A stretch of 64,000 nucleotides of DNA from DASRDR01 sp963812945 [NCBI: uncultured Candidatus Rokubacteria bacterium]. GTDB lineage: Bacteria > Methylomirabilota > Methylomirabilia > Rokubacteriales. Of this stretch, positions 25,250 through 33,987 are shown in pieces. The translations under genes and the position numbers were made by a program. The notes below the pieces were generated by a model. The model saw only the letters and a program-made list of their open reading frames with translations. It did no database searches and was not told where the DNA came from. The stretch spans positions 372,001-436,000 of the forward strand of contig CAWEXD010000012.1 of NCBI GenBank assembly GCA_963812945.1, in the 5' to 3' direction. The stretch's first letter is position 1; each line of letters begins with the position of its first letter.

Positions 25250-25688
25250 TCCCGAGCCGGGCGCCGGGCTCGTAGCGGGGCTCGAGGCGGTTCGCGTGGC
25301 GGTGGACGAGCCGCCACTCTCCGTCTTCCAGGCGGAAGACGTGGGTGACGCGATTCGACCACTCGCTGGGCCGCTCGGTGCCGCGGAGCCGCACGCGGGC
25401 GGTCTCGACGTGGGTCGTGACGGCCAGCCCCGGCGCGGTCACGGCGGTGAGGTGCTCGTAGGTGACCGGCCCGCCGCCCTTGAACTGCTCGGCCGCCCAG
25501 TCCCACCGCCGGCTCACCTCGGCCCAGCCCCGCTCGTACCCGCCCCAGCCGAAGAAGGCGGTCACGTCGTCCCGGTGCGAGTAGAGCGCCTTGATGGCGC
25601 TCGCGTCGCCCGACATGAGCGTGTTCATCGCCGCCTCGAGCCGCTCGACCGCGCGGCGCCAGCCGTCCCCGCGATCACCGTCGGTCAT
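25245..25688 (-). CDS. SnoaL-like / NTF2-fold protein
   Basis: 147-residue small alpha+beta cone protein of the SnoaL_3/ketosteroid-isomerase-like type. Signature segments: RLEAAMNTLMSGDASAIKAL, SHRDDVTAFFGWGGYERGWAEVSRRWDWAA (typical for the nuclear-transport-factor-2 subgroup), and VTHVFRLEDGEWRLVHRHAN. Starts at ATG 25688, 29 bp after the VOC gene. Members may be small hydrolases or isomerases or merely ligand-binding; no clear catalytic Asp/His pair can be assigned. It is the last gene of the oxidative run. Confidence 0.85.
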   Translation of the reverse strand: MTDGDRGDGWRRAVERLEAAMNTLMSGDASAIKALYSHRDDVTAFFGWGGYERGWAEVSRRWDWAAEQFKGGGPVTYEHLTAVTAPGLAVTTHVETARVRLRGTERPSEWSNRVTHVFRLEDGEWRLVHRHANRLEPRYEPGARLGT

Positions 25689-25717
25689 CGTGCCTCGCGC
25701 GCCTTCGCGATGCGGGC

Positions 25718-26140
25718 TCAGTCGGGCAGCGTGAGGCTGCCGTCCGGCCGCAGCGGGAAGTGCGGGTTCCAGGCCACCTCCCACGGATGGCCGTCGGGAT
25801 CGGCGAAGTAGCCGGCGTAGCCGCCCCACGGCGTCTCCCGCGCCGGCCTGAGGATCCGGGCGCCCGCCGCCCGCGCGCGCGCCAGGATCGTGTCGACTTC
25901 CTGGCGCGTGCGCGCGTTGTGCGCGAGCGCCACGCCACCCGGTCCGGGCGCGTCCGGCAGGCCGGCGTCCTCGGCCAGCGCCGCCCGCCCGAAGAGGGCG
26001 AGCCCGATGCCGCCGAGCTGGAAGAAGGCGACGTCGGCCTGGCTCGCCGTCGACGCTCGCCAGCCGAGCGCCTCGTAGAACCACCGGCTCCGGGCGACGT
26101 CGGCCACACCGAGCGTGACCAGGCTCAGCCGCTGCTCCAC
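25718..26140 (-). CDS. VOC (glyoxalase/bleomycin-resistance) family protein
   Basis: 140-residue VOC protein with two beta-alpha-beta-beta-beta modules: LSLVTLGVADVARSRWFYEA and GWR..FFQLGGIGLALFGR in the first, GVALAHNARTRQEVDTILAR and GYAGYFADPDGHPWEVAWNP in the second. The DPDGHPWEVAWNP ending with its metal-ligand glutamate is the common type. Metal-dependent isomerase, dioxygenase or drug-binding roles are all possible. GTG start. It lies 45 bp downstream of the LLM oxidoreductase gene. Confidence 0.88.
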   Translation of the reverse strand: MEQRLSLVTLGVADVARSRWFYEALGWRASTASQADVAFFQLGGIGLALFGRAALAEDAGLPDAPGPGGVALAHNARTRQEVDTILARARAAGARILRPARETPWGGYAGYFADPDGHPWEVAWNPHFPLRPDGSLTLPD

Positions 26141-26185
26141 CGCGCCCTCACGCCCGCCCGAGGCCGCGGAGGCCCGCCGGCCCCG

Positions 26186-27115
26186 TCACCGGACGGCCTT
26201 GGCCGCCGTGGCCAGGAGATCCAGCGTCCGGTCGGCCGACTCGCCCGGCGGCGCGAAGACGGCGGCCGCGAAGTCGGTCGCGCCCGCGGCGGCAAACGCC
26301 GCGATGCCGGCCCGCACCTCGGCCTCGTCGCCGATGAGCGCGACCTCTTCGGCGCCTCCCACGCCCTCCTTGTCCAGGATGGCCCGGTAGGACGGCAGCT
26401 GGCCGTAGCGGGTGAAGAACTGGGCGGCCGCCGTGCGGACCGCCGCTCCCCGGTCGGTCACGCAGACCGGCACGCTCGCCAGCACCCGGGGCGTGGGACG
26501 TCCCGCCTCGTGGGCGGCGGCGCCGATCGCCTTCGCGGCCTCCGCGACGTACCGTGGGCCCCCAACCCAGATCGCCGTGCCGGCGGAGAGGCGGCCGGCG
26601 AGACGCAGCATCTGGGGGCCGAGCGCCGCCACGATGATCGGCGGCGGGGTGACGCCGGGCGGCGGAACCAGGGCGAAGTTGCGGATGCGGAAGTCCTCGC
26701 CCGTGAAGTCGACCGGCTTCCCGGTGAAGAGCGCCTCGAGGCACGTCAGGTACTCGCGCATGTGGCGGACCGGCCGGGAGAAGTCGAACCCGAGCTGCCC
26801 CTCCATGGCGACCTTGTGGCTCAGGCCGATGCCGAGGACGAATCGCCCGCCGGTCGCCGCCTGGGCGGTCAGCGCCTGCTGCGCCATCACCACGGGGTGG
26901 CGCGTGAAGGTCGGCACCACGAACGTCCCCAGCTCGATCCGCCGCGTCCGCGCGCCCGCCAGCGCGAGCGCCATGGCGGCGTCGAATCCCCGGGACGAGA
27001 CGTTCGGCATCCAGACGGCGTGAAGCCCGGCGCCGTCGGCGCGCTCCATGAGGGACAGGAGCGTCGCGAGGTCGGGATTGTCGCCCGGCGTCGGCGCCGT
27101 CAGCCCGATGCGCAT
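26186..27115 (-). CDS. LLM-class F420-dependent oxidoreductase
   Basis: 309-residue bacterial-luciferase-like TIM-barrel flavoprotein, probably F420-dependent (TIGR03619/Mer-like). Characteristic segments: MRIGLTAPTPGDNPDL, ERADGAGLHAVWMPNVSSRG, RRIELGTFVVPTFTRHPVVM (cofactor isoalloxazine region), GGRFVLGIGLSHK, and PPPIIVAALGPQMLRLAGRL. Such enzymes reduce or oxidise enoates, alcohols or aromatic nitro compounds. It lies 61 bp downstream of the molybdenum hydroxylase large subunit and upstream of VOC and SnoaL-like genes, suggesting one catabolic operon. Cofactor choice is inferred from family; no F420 biosynthesis genes are visible here. Confidence 0.9.
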   Translation of the reverse strand: MRIGLTAPTPGDNPDLATLLSLMERADGAGLHAVWMPNVSSRGFDAAMALALAGARTRRIELGTFVVPTFTRHPVVMAQQALTAQAATGGRFVLGIGLSHKVAMEGQLGFDFSRPVRHMREYLTCLEALFTGKPVDFTGEDFRIRNFALVPPPGVTPPPIIVAALGPQMLRLAGRLSAGTAIWVGGPRYVAEAAKAIGAAAHEAGRPTPRVLASVPVCVTDRGAAVRTAAAQFFTRYGQLPSYRAILDKEGVGGAEEVALIGDEAEVRAGIAAFAAAGATDFAAAVFAPPGESADRTLDLLATAAKAVR

Positions 27116-27176
27116 GCCATCGCCCTCCGACCGACCCGTCGCGTCGCCGGGTCCGGTCCGTTCTCGGGTGCGCGCG

Positions 27177-29441
27177 CTAGCTGCGCGTCGAGGCCAGGGC
27201 CGCCTTGACGCGGTCCGGCCGGAACGGCACGACTCGCAGCCGGACGCCGGTGGCGTCGAAGACGGCGTTGCCGAGCGCCGCCGGCACCGGCGACGACGCG
27301 GCCTCGCCGACGCCGAGCGGCGGCTCGTCGAGCCGCTGGATCATCTCGAGCTCGATCTGGGGCACCTCGTCGAAGCGGAGGATCGGGTAGCCGGCCCAGT
27401 CGAGGCTGGTCACGCGCTGCCGGTCGAAGACGATCTCCTCGTGGAGCGTGCGCGAGATGGTCTGGAGGATGTTCCCCTCGAGCTGGCTCGCGACGCTGTC
27501 GGGGTTGATCATGAGCCCGCAGTCCTGGGCGCAGACCACGCGCGTGACGCGGATCACGCCGCTCGCCCGCTCGACGGCAACCTCCATGCCGATCGCGACG
27601 TGGGTCTCGGCGTGCTTGTAGTGGACGTAGGCAATCCCGCGCCCGGTGAGGACGGCCGCGCCGGGATCCGGGGGGCGCGGCGAAGGCCGGGGTTGCCAGC
27701 CCATCCGCGCGGCCGCGCGCCGGATCACCTCCTGCCCTCGGGCGTTGGCCAGGTGGCGAAGCCGGTAGTCGACGGGGTCGACCTTCGCGAGCGCGCACAC
27801 CTCGTCCACGAACGACTCGACGGCGAACGTGTTCGCGATCTTGCCCGGGGTGCGGATCGGGGACGTGCGGAACGGCGAGTCCTCGATCCAGTGCACGACG
27901 GCGTGGACGGCTCCGACCCGGTACGGCGGGTCGATGTTCTGCTGGATCTGGCCGGAGGAGCGTCCGAGCGCCTGGGTGATCCCCGCCTCGATCGGCGCCA
28001 GGAGCGGGATGTTCGGCAGACCCTGCGTGGCGGCCGGGAGCCAGGCCCGCGTCTCCCACGCGAGGACGTCGCCGCCCTCGCCCACCGCCACGCGAAGGTC
28101 CAGGAGCTGAGGCGGCCCCTTCGGGTCCCAGCCGTGCTCGTCCTCGCGCATCCACTGAACCCGCACCGGCCGGCCCACCGCCCGCGAGAGGAGCGCCGCG
28201 TCGCACGCCGCGTCCTCGGCGCCGTTCTGGCCGTAGGAGCCCGCCCCGTCCACGTAGATCAGCCGGACCGTCTCCCGCGGGAGACCGAGGATCCGGGCAA
28301 ACGCCTCGCGGAAGCGGTGGGTCGCCTGGGACGACGTCCAGATCGTGGCGCGGTCGGGCCGCACGTCGGCCACGCCGCACGACGGGCCGAGCGAGCCGTG
28401 CGTCTGGATCGGCCACCAGTAGGTCGCCCCGAGGGTCCGCACGCCGGCGCCGGGCGCCCCGAGCGGGGAGAGGTCCCCCTGCTTGGCGACGTCCTGATTG
28501 CGCACCACCCGCGTCGCGCGGACCGCGTCGGCGAGCGTCGCGTGATCGGGCAGGCCCGTCCCCGCCGACCACTGGATCCTGAGGGCGCGCGCGGCCCGCA
28601 CGGCGTCCCATTCCCGCTCGGCGACGACGCCGACGAAGCTGCCGATGCGGACGGCGCGCGCGCCGGGGATGGCGGCGATCGAGGTTTCGTCCACGCCGGC
28701 CGCCGGCGCCCCGAGGGCCGGCGGCCGGATCACGCGTCCGTGCAGCAGACCCGGGAGCCGCAGGTCCTGGACGAAGAGGTGCCGACCGGTCACCTTCGCC
28801 GGCACGTCCGGGCGCCGGACGGACTGGCCGATGTAGCGGAAGGCGGACGAGGGCTTGAGCGGCGCCTTCGGGTCGATCTTGAGACCGAGCTGCCGATCAC
28901 CGATCAGGTCGCCGTAGCTGACGCCGGCACCGCCGCCCTTCGGGCGCACCATGCCGTCGGCGGTCTCGAGGTCCCCCACGGGACGGCCGAGCCGCTGGGC
29001 GCCGAGGGCCAGGAGCGCCTCGCGGGCGGTCGCCCCCGCGCGCCGGACTTCCTGGCCGCCCCGGGTGATGCCGGTGCTCCCCCCCGTGCCGCCCTGGTCC
29101 GGGCAGACGGCCGTGTCCCCCTCGATCATCTCGGTGATCCGCTCGATGGGCACGTCCAGCTCCTCGGCGACCATCTGGCGCATCGCCGCGCGATGCCCCG
29201 TGCCGAGATCGACCTTGCCGGTGAAGAGGGTGACCGTGTTGTCGGCGTGGATCGCGAGGAACGCGTCGACCTGATCCGGAGCCACGGTCTTGCCGAGGTA
29301 GCGATCGGCCGGCCAGGCAGGTAGAGCGGCCGGGGCGGCCGCCTGGGCCGCCGCACGCCGCGGCGCCCGACCCCCGAGACCGAGTCCGACGGCGAGGACC
29401 CCGCCGGCTCCGAGGAACGCCCGCCGGGTGATCGGCGTCAT
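27177..29441 (-). CDS. iorB: Molybdenum hydroxylase large subunit, isoquinoline 1-oxidoreductase beta / nicotinate DH type, Tat-exported
   Basis: 754-residue xanthine-oxidase-family molybdopterin subunit. The N-terminus MTPITRRAFLGAGGVLAVGL is a Tat signal, so the complex is likely periplasmic. Molybdopterin-binding segments are seen in VTLFTGKVDLGTGHRAAMRQ, GGTGGSTGITRGGQEVRRAG, GAGSYGQNGAEDAACDAALL and SPIRTPGKIANTFAVESFVD; the catalytic glutamate is in PPLGVGEAASSPVPAALGNA (GVGE). Start ATG 29441 follows the small-subunit stop with one base between. The absence of an FAD subunit and the cytosolic-side iron-sulphur partner match the two-subunit IorAB type. It hydroxylates an N-heterocycle or aldehyde; substrate unknown. 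Confidence 0.9.
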   Translation of the reverse strand: MTPITRRAFLGAGGVLAVGLGLGGRAPRRAAAQAAAPAALPAWPADRYLGKTVAPDQVDAFLAIHADNTVTLFTGKVDLGTGHRAAMRQMVAEELDVPIERITEMIEGDTAVCPDQGGTGGSTGITRGGQEVRRAGATAREALLALGAQRLGRPVGDLETADGMVRPKGGGAGVSYGDLIGDRQLGLKIDPKAPLKPSSAFRYIGQSVRRPDVPAKVTGRHLFVQDLRLPGLLHGRVIRPPALGAPAAGVDETSIAAIPGARAVRIGSFVGVVAEREWDAVRAARALRIQWSAGTGLPDHATLADAVRATRVVRNQDVAKQGDLSPLGAPGAGVRTLGATYWWPIQTHGSLGPSCGVADVRPDRATIWTSSQATHRFREAFARILGLPRETVRLIYVDGAGSYGQNGAEDAACDAALLSRAVGRPVRVQWMREDEHGWDPKGPPQLLDLRVAVGEGGDVLAWETRAWLPAATQGLPNIPLLAPIEAGITQALGRSSGQIQQNIDPPYRVGAVHAVVHWIEDSPFRTSPIRTPGKIANTFAVESFVDEVCALAKVDPVDYRLRHLANARGQEVIRRAAARMGWQPRPSPRPPDPGAAVLTGRGIAYVHYKHAETHVAIGMEVAVERASGVIRVTRVVCAQDCGLMINPDSVASQLEGNILQTISRTLHEEIVFDRQRVTSLDWAGYPILRFDEVPQIELEMIQRLDEPPLGVGEAASSPVPAALGNAVFDATGVRLRVVPFRPDRVKAALASTRS

Positions 29442-29442
29442 G

Positions 29443-29925
29443 TCACGCCCCTCCCATCGTGGCGGCCGCGCGGAGCACCGCGCGAACCACGCGGACATGG
29501 CTCCCGCAGCGGCAGAGGTTCCCGGCCAGCGCCTGCTTGACCTCGGACTCGGTCGGCCGCCGGTTCTGCTGCCACTGCTGGAGAAACGCGCGCGCCGTCA
29601 TGACGAGACCCGCCGTGCAGTAGCCGCACTGGGGCGCCTGCTCCGCGATGAACGCCGCCTGGACCGGGTCCGGCCGCTCGGGCGAGCCCAGGCCCTCGAT
29701 CGTGGTGATCGGCCGACCGACGACGGCGCTGACAGGCATCGAGCACGACCGGACGGCCTGGCCGTCGACGTGGACGGTGCAGGCGCCGCACTGGGCGAGC
29801 CCGCACCCGAACTTGGCCCCGGTCAGCTCGAGGTCGTTGCGGAGAACGTAGAGCAGCGGGGTGTTCGGGTCGTCGATGTCGACCACCCGCGCCGCGCCGT
29901 TGACCTGGAGCGTCAACCTGGCCAT
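29443..29925 (-). CDS. iorA: (2Fe-2S) subunit of a molybdenum hydroxylase, IorA type
   Basis: 160-residue two-domain [2Fe-2S] protein. The plant-ferredoxin-like N-terminal domain has cysteines C41, C46, C49 and C61 in GAKFGCGLAQCGACTVHVDG plus VRSCSMP; the helical C-terminal domain has QCGYCTAGLVMTA and NLCRCGSH. This passes electrons from the molybdenum centre, as in IorA, CoxS and NdhS. Of two adjacent ATG codons, 29925 has the better spacing from GGGAGG; 29928 is also possible. First gene of the proposed five-gene operon, tightly coupled to the large subunit. Confidence 0.93.
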   Translation of the reverse strand: MARLTLQVNGAARVVDIDDPNTPLLYVLRNDLELTGAKFGCGLAQCGACTVHVDGQAVRSCSMPVSAVVGRPITTIEGLGSPERPDPVQAAFIAEQAPQCGYCTAGLVMTARAFLQQWQQNRRPTESEVKQALAGNLCRCGSHVRVVRAVLRAAATMGGA

Positions 29926-30112
29926 CATGCGCCTCCCGTGCGTGTCGGACCGCGCGCTCTCACCCGGACCTGGTCGGTCGAGACCACTTCCCCGATGGCC
30001 ACAGTGGCCACAGTGGGAGGATACCGCCACCCTCCGGGGACGGAAAGGGCGGTCCTGCGAGTCAGCTGGTGACCGCCGACAGCGGGCGCGCGGTCGGCCG
30101 GCCGGACGCGCG

Positions 30113-30760
30113 TCAGGCGCCGCGGCGCAAGACGAGGTCGGCCTCGAGCTTGATGTCGTCCTCGACGCTCAGCACCACCGACACCCGGGGGACGCGGAGG
30201 CCGAAGTCGCCGAATCGGAACGCGGTCCGCGCCCGGACGCTGACGCGAGGGCCCTCGAAGCTGCCGGTGGCCGTCCAGGTCATGCGCCGGACGACATCCT
30301 TGATGGTGAGATCACCGACCAGCTCGAAGGGGACCGAGCCGGACTGCGGGAGGGGTGTCGGCAGACCCCGCGCCTCGGTCGGCACGAACGTGACCGTCGG
30401 GTACCGGTCCGTCTCGAGGGTGTTGCGCCGGAGGTAGTTGTCCCGCCGCGCCTCGTCGCTCCGGAGCGTTCGCAGGTCGACCGTGAAGCGGGAGTCCCCG
30501 GTGAGGCGGCCCTGGGAGTCGAAGGCAATCGTGCCCTCGACCGCGCTCGTCGCGCCCACGGCATCGTTGGGGAAGCTCAGGCCGACGAGCTGCTCCCGGA
30601 CGCGGTAGCGAACCTCGCTCCCGTCGGCGATGCCGTAGCGAACCGACGCCGCCTGGCCCTGCGCGAGCGCCCTGCCGGGGCCCCGGAGCGCTCCGCCGGC
30701 CGCCAGGACCGCCAGCAGCAGCGCCGTGCAGACGGTCGCTCGGGTCGACACGCGCGTCAT
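30113..30760 (-). CDS. YceI family periplasmic lipocalin-like protein
   Basis: 215-residue YceI-like protein with a signal peptide (TRATVCTALLLAVLAAGGAL...ALA). Family features: SEVRYRVREQLVGLSFPNDA, VEGTIAFDSQGRLTGDSRFT, VDLRTLRSDEARRDNYLR.. (the DxxRRDxyLR box), YPTVTFVPTEARGL, and FELVGDLTIKDVVRRMTWTA. YceI proteins bind isoprenoids in their barrel and occur near electron-transfer genes; here it lies upstream of the Mo hydroxylase with a 187-bp gap. Full-length. Confidence 0.9.
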   Translation of the reverse strand: MTRVSTRATVCTALLLAVLAAGGALRGPGRALAQGQAASVRYGIADGSEVRYRVREQLVGLSFPNDAVGATSAVEGTIAFDSQGRLTGDSRFTVDLRTLRSDEARRDNYLRRNTLETDRYPTVTFVPTEARGLPTPLPQSGSVPFELVGDLTIKDVVRRMTWTATGSFEGPRVSVRARTAFRFGDFGLRVPRVSVVLSVEDDIKLEADLVLRRGA

Positions 30761-30825
30761 GGATGGGAAATTCCTCCGGTCCTGGGTCCCGATCCTACCA
30801 TCGCCCGCCGACGCATTGCCGCATT

Positions 30826-30846
30826 CTGTCAGGGAAATCCCGACAG
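30826..30846. promoter_or_regulatory. Inverted repeat in the divergent yceI / methyltransferase region
   Basis: CTGTC (30826-30830), A, GGG, AAAT, CCC, GACAG (30842-30846): an eight-base-pair dyad with one bulge. It is 35 bp upstream of the GTG at 30880 and about 70 bp upstream of the yceI ATG, so could be a shared operator. Confidence 0.35.
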
Positions 30847-30879
30847 AGCTGCGCGGATGAGGATGCTAGGTTCGACGCG

Positions 30880-32274
30880 GTGCGCGAGACCGAACTGCCC
30901 GACATCCGGCCCCTCAGGCCGGATTGCTTCGTCACGCGGCCGCCGCTCTGGAGCAGACCCGATCTCCTGGCATTCGAGGCGCGTGGGCCGGCCGACTTCG
31001 ACTGGATCGAGCAGATGATCCTCACGCACGGCTACTACGAGCACGAGGGCGTCTGGGACCTCGGGCTCTCGACCGACAAGCAGGCCATGGCCGAGATCAT
31101 GGGCATGTTCCGTCCCGGGCGGACGCTCGAGATCGGCTGCTCCAGCGGCGCCGTCCTCCACTACCTCGCCGGCCTGGGCACGCCCTGCGAGGGTGTCGAG
31201 ATCAGCCGCATGGCCATCGAGCGGGCGGCGCCCGAGGTGGGGGATCGCATCCATGAGGGCGATCTCCTGACGCTGCCTCTCACGGGGCCCTTTGATCTCG
31301 TCTACGGGCTCGACGTCTTCGAGCACCTGAACCCGAACCGGCTCGACGACTACCTGGCGCGGGCCGCCGCCCTCCTCGCCGACGGCGGCTATCTCTACGC
31401 CGCGCTCCCCGCGTTTGGCGACGACCCGGTGTTCGGCCTCGTCTTCCCCATGTACCTCCGCGAATGGTACGGAGACGTCGCCCGGGCGCGGCCCTTCCAC
31501 CTGCTCCACGTCGACGGCAAGGGTTACCCCCTGAACGGCCACCTCGTCTGGGCCGACTCGCGCTGGTGGGTGACGCAGTTCGAGCGCCACGGGCTCCGGC
31601 GCGAGGAGGCGATCGAGCGCGCCGTGCACCAGCGCTACGACCGCTTCTTCGACAGCTATGGGCCGGCCCGCAAGGCCTTCTACGTCTTCTCGAAGAACGG
31701 CCGGCCGGAGGCCAGCGAGGGGATCGTCTACCGGCTCCTGTCAGAGGCATCCCCGGCGCTCGGCGAGGTCGTCGGGATGCTGCCCCCGAACGCGCACGTC
31801 CTGGCGAACGATCACGTCTTCTGCGCGGGCTGGCACCGGCTGGAGGGGGCGGCGAGCGGCGCGTTCCGCTGGAGCGAGCGCCGCGCAGAGATCCGGGTGA
31901 CGGCCCAGGACGCCCGCTGGCTGCGCCTCCGCGTGTTCAGCCACCACCCGCAGGTCGGGCGGCTGTGCCCGGTGACGGCGCGCTTCGTGGACCAGGCGTC
32001 CGGAAAGGAGGTCGCGCGGGTCACCCTCGTCTCGCCGGAGCCGGTCCCGGTATCCCTGCCCGTCCACGCCGGGGACACGGTCCTGGAGCTCTCCGTCGAC
32101 GTGGTGTGGGTCCCCAAGTTCGTGCTCGACGGGAGCCAGGACCCGCGGGAACTGGGGATCGGCGTGCAGGACGTCGAGCTCGCGACCGGGCCGGGCAAAG
32201 CGCGCGCGCCGGAAGCTCGCCCGCCCTGGGCCGGCGCGCTGAACCGGCTGCGGGCGCGGCGCCGCGCCCGCTGA
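30880..32274 (+). CDS. SAM-dependent methyltransferase with C-terminal beta-sheet domain
   Basis: About 464 residues. Methyltransferase domain at about 70-220: motif I is RTLEIGCSSGAVLHYLAGLG, then CEGVEISRMAIERAAP and GPFDLVYGLDVFEHLNPNRL, typical of Methyltransf_23 members acting on lipid-linked or sugar substrates. The C-terminal 160 residues (from about LANDHVFCAGWHRLEG) look like a beta-sandwich with ITR-like strands (RWLRLRVFSHHPQVG, FVDQASGKEVARVTLVSPEP), perhaps carbohydrate-binding. The GTG 30880 is preferred because the protein begins VRETELPDIRPLRPD; an in-frame GTG at 30763 would add a Gly/Ser-rich leader. It is likely part of glycan or lipid decoration. Confidence 0.8.
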   Translation: MRETELPDIRPLRPDCFVTRPPLWSRPDLLAFEARGPADFDWIEQMILTHGYYEHEGVWDLGLSTDKQAMAEIMGMFRPGRTLEIGCSSGAVLHYLAGLGTPCEGVEISRMAIERAAPEVGDRIHEGDLLTLPLTGPFDLVYGLDVFEHLNPNRLDDYLARAAALLADGGYLYAALPAFGDDPVFGLVFPMYLREWYGDVARARPFHLLHVDGKGYPLNGHLVWADSRWWVTQFERHGLRREEAIERAVHQRYDRFFDSYGPARKAFYVFSKNGRPEASEGIVYRLLSEASPALGEVVGMLPPNAHVLANDHVFCAGWHRLEGAASGAFRWSERRAEIRVTAQDARWLRLRVFSHHPQVGRLCPVTARFVDQASGKEVARVTLVSPEPVPVSLPVHAGDTVLELSVDVVWVPKFVLDGSQDPRELGIGVQDVELATGPGKARAPEARPPWAGALNRLRARRRAR

Positions 32275-32280
32275 GCGTCG

Positions 32281-32664
32281 TCAGTCGGAATCGAAGAAGC
32301 TGCCGACCTTCCGGCCGGCGTACTTCAAGCCGCCGAGCAGCCCTTCACCGAACCCCTTGGCGCCCCGGTGGACCTTGTTTCCCGTCGCGTCCGCATCCCG
32401 GCTCACCCTGTCCGTCGTGCCGGTGAACGGGCTGATGACGGTCCGACCAACGAACTTGATTCCGCCGAGCAGACTCTCACCGAAGCCCTTCGCGCCGTCG
32501 TGGAGACGCGTTCCAGTGGTGCTCCCGCTTGCCCCCCGATCCGCCGACGCTGCGCCCTCGGCACGTCCGGCCCACTCACCCGACCATGTCGGCTCGAGAC
32601 CCGGCAGGAATACGAGCACCGCGGCAGCGGATGCCGCGAGGACCAGGACGCGCATGCCTCGCAT
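32281..32664 (-). CDS. Small exported protein with two AKGFGE repeats
   Basis: 127-residue protein with an N-terminal hydrophobic segment (MRVLVLAASAAAVLVFLPGL). Its second half holds two copies of a 22-residue unit: HDGAKGFGESLLGGIKFVGR and HRGAKGFGEGLLGGLKYAGR, the latter ending VGSFFDSD. The same unit occurs once in the unlinked small protein at 41603. ATG 32664 is preferred over GTG 32673 because it has GGGAGG at proper spacing. No database family is recognised; a short amphipathic, membrane-associated repeat is inferred. Confidence 0.65.
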   Translation of the reverse strand: MRGMRVLVLAASAAAVLVFLPGLEPTWSGEWAGRAEGAASADRGASGSTTGTRLHDGAKGFGESLLGGIKFVGRTVISPFTGTTDRVSRDADATGNKVHRGAKGFGEGLLGGLKYAGRKVGSFFDSD

Positions 32665-32791
32665 AATGTCCACCTCCCGGCCCTTAAGTCAGGGCAAGTC
32701 TCGTGCCAGTAACGAACCCTGAGCACCACCCTCCGAAGGCCTTGTGCGCCCGAAACCCTACTCGCACGACGCCAGTTGCGGTGGCGGCGGG

Positions 32792-32825
32792 GCGACAACG
32801 CGTCGCGCTGGTGACGCGCCGTCGC
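32792..32825 (-). terminator. Hairpin downstream of the acetamidase gene
   Basis: GCGAC (32792-32796) and GCGTC (32800-32804) pair with GACGC (32813-32817) and GTCGC (32821-32825), 37 bp past the acetamidase stop on the minus strand. GC-rich with no T-run; a possible end of the second importer operon. Confidence 0.35.
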
Positions 32826-32861
32826 GGGAGGCAAGTCCCGGGGCGCCACCTCTCACCGCGC

Positions 32862-33971
32862 TCAGCCCTGGAAGATGTCCTCCGGCAGGAGCGCCGAGAC
32901 CACGACGTTCGGAACGTCCACCACGTTGCTGATCCGGAGGTCGACCGCGACGCTCGCGACGACGTAGGCCTGCTCCCGGCCGAGCCCGCGCTCCTGCAAG
33001 AGATCCAGCATACCGAGCAGCGCGTTGCGGCAGGCGAGGTTCAGGTCCTCGCCGTGATTGACCCCCTGCGCATCCACGGGCATCCCCATCGTCGCGACGA
33101 ACCGCCGGGGGACGGCCCACCGAGGATCCGTGAAGTACTCGCCGTGCGCGAAGCGGGGGAAGCGTATGCCGCGGCGCGCGGCCTCGCCCTTGTGGACCTT
33201 GAATCGCGCGACGCACGTCGCGCCCATCTCGACCGCCGTCACACACACCTCGCCGTCGCCCTGGGCGAAGTGGCCGTCGCCCGTCGAGAAGAGCGCGCCG
33301 TCCACGGCCACCGGAAGGTAGAGCCGCGAGCCGCGCGTGAGCTGCTTCACGTCGAAGTTGCCGCCGTTCTCCCGGGGCGGAAGGGTCCGGAGACCGTGGG
33401 CCGCGGCCGCGCCCCCAGCCGGGACCGCGCCGCCGGGGTCCGGCGGGAGCGCCATCCCCCCGCGCGCCGCAACGTCGGCCTCGCGGCGGGCCCACGCGTC
33501 CACCTGGGCGCGCGAGGGCGCCACCCCGGACACGCCCATGAACGGGGCGCCCGGGATGCGGACTCCGGGAATCTCCGGCGAGGTGGCCCAGCCGTCGGCG
33601 ATGGTCCAGTGGACGAGGAACGGCGTCGTCATGACGTCCCGGAGGTATCCGAGGCCCGGGATGATGGCGCTGAAAGCCCACGGCTGGGGAGTGATCTCCC
33701 GGAACTCCACTTCCAGCAGGTCGCCGGCGCCGGCGCCCTTCACGAACACGGGGCCGGTCAATGGATGGATGGCGCCGACCGGAAGGCTCGCGAGGTCCGA
33801 GACGGTCGAGCGCGCGGTGAGATGGCCATCGCAGGCATCGCGGGTCTCGAGCGCGACGTCCTCGCCCTCGTCGACCTCCACGATGGGGGCGACGTCGGGA
33901 TGCCAGCGGTTGTGGCCCGTCCGCGGCTCGGCGGCCAGCGGCTTCCGGCGATCGATCGAGATCGTTTTCAT
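32862..33971 (-). CDS. Acetamidase/formamidase family protein
   Basis: 369-residue FmdA/AmdA-family amidohydrolase. Diagnostic segments: AEPRTGHNRWHPDVAPIVEV, HPLTGPVFVKGAGAGDLLEV, GGNFDVKQLTRGSRLYLPVA, GALFSTGDGHFAQGDGEVCV, and a PRRFVATMGMPV tail. The GDGHFAQGDGE run holds conserved metal- or water-binding residues. It releases ammonia from formamide, acetamide or related short amides. It is the last gene of the second sugar importer operon, 16 bp after the permease, an odd pairing that suggests the importer takes up an N-substituted compound such as an amide or urea derivative; that link is inference. Confidence 0.9.
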   Translation of the reverse strand: MKTISIDRRKPLAAEPRTGHNRWHPDVAPIVEVDEGEDVALETRDACDGHLTARSTVSDLASLPVGAIHPLTGPVFVKGAGAGDLLEVEFREITPQPWAFSAIIPGLGYLRDVMTTPFLVHWTIADGWATSPEIPGVRIPGAPFMGVSGVAPSRAQVDAWARREADVAARGGMALPPDPGGAVPAGGAAAAHGLRTLPPRENGGNFDVKQLTRGSRLYLPVAVDGALFSTGDGHFAQGDGEVCVTAVEMGATCVARFKVHKGEAARRGIRFPRFAHGEYFTDPRWAVPRRFVATMGMPVDAQGVNHGEDLNLACRNALLGMLDLLQERGLGREQAYVVASVAVDLRISNVVDVPNVVVSALLPEDIFQG

Positions 33972-33987
33972 CGTGGTGATCCTCGCC

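Noticed and set aside
30763-30879. GTG at 30763 as start of the methyltransferase at 30880.
   Set aside because: It adds 39 untypical residues and runs through the divergent promoter region and inverted repeat.
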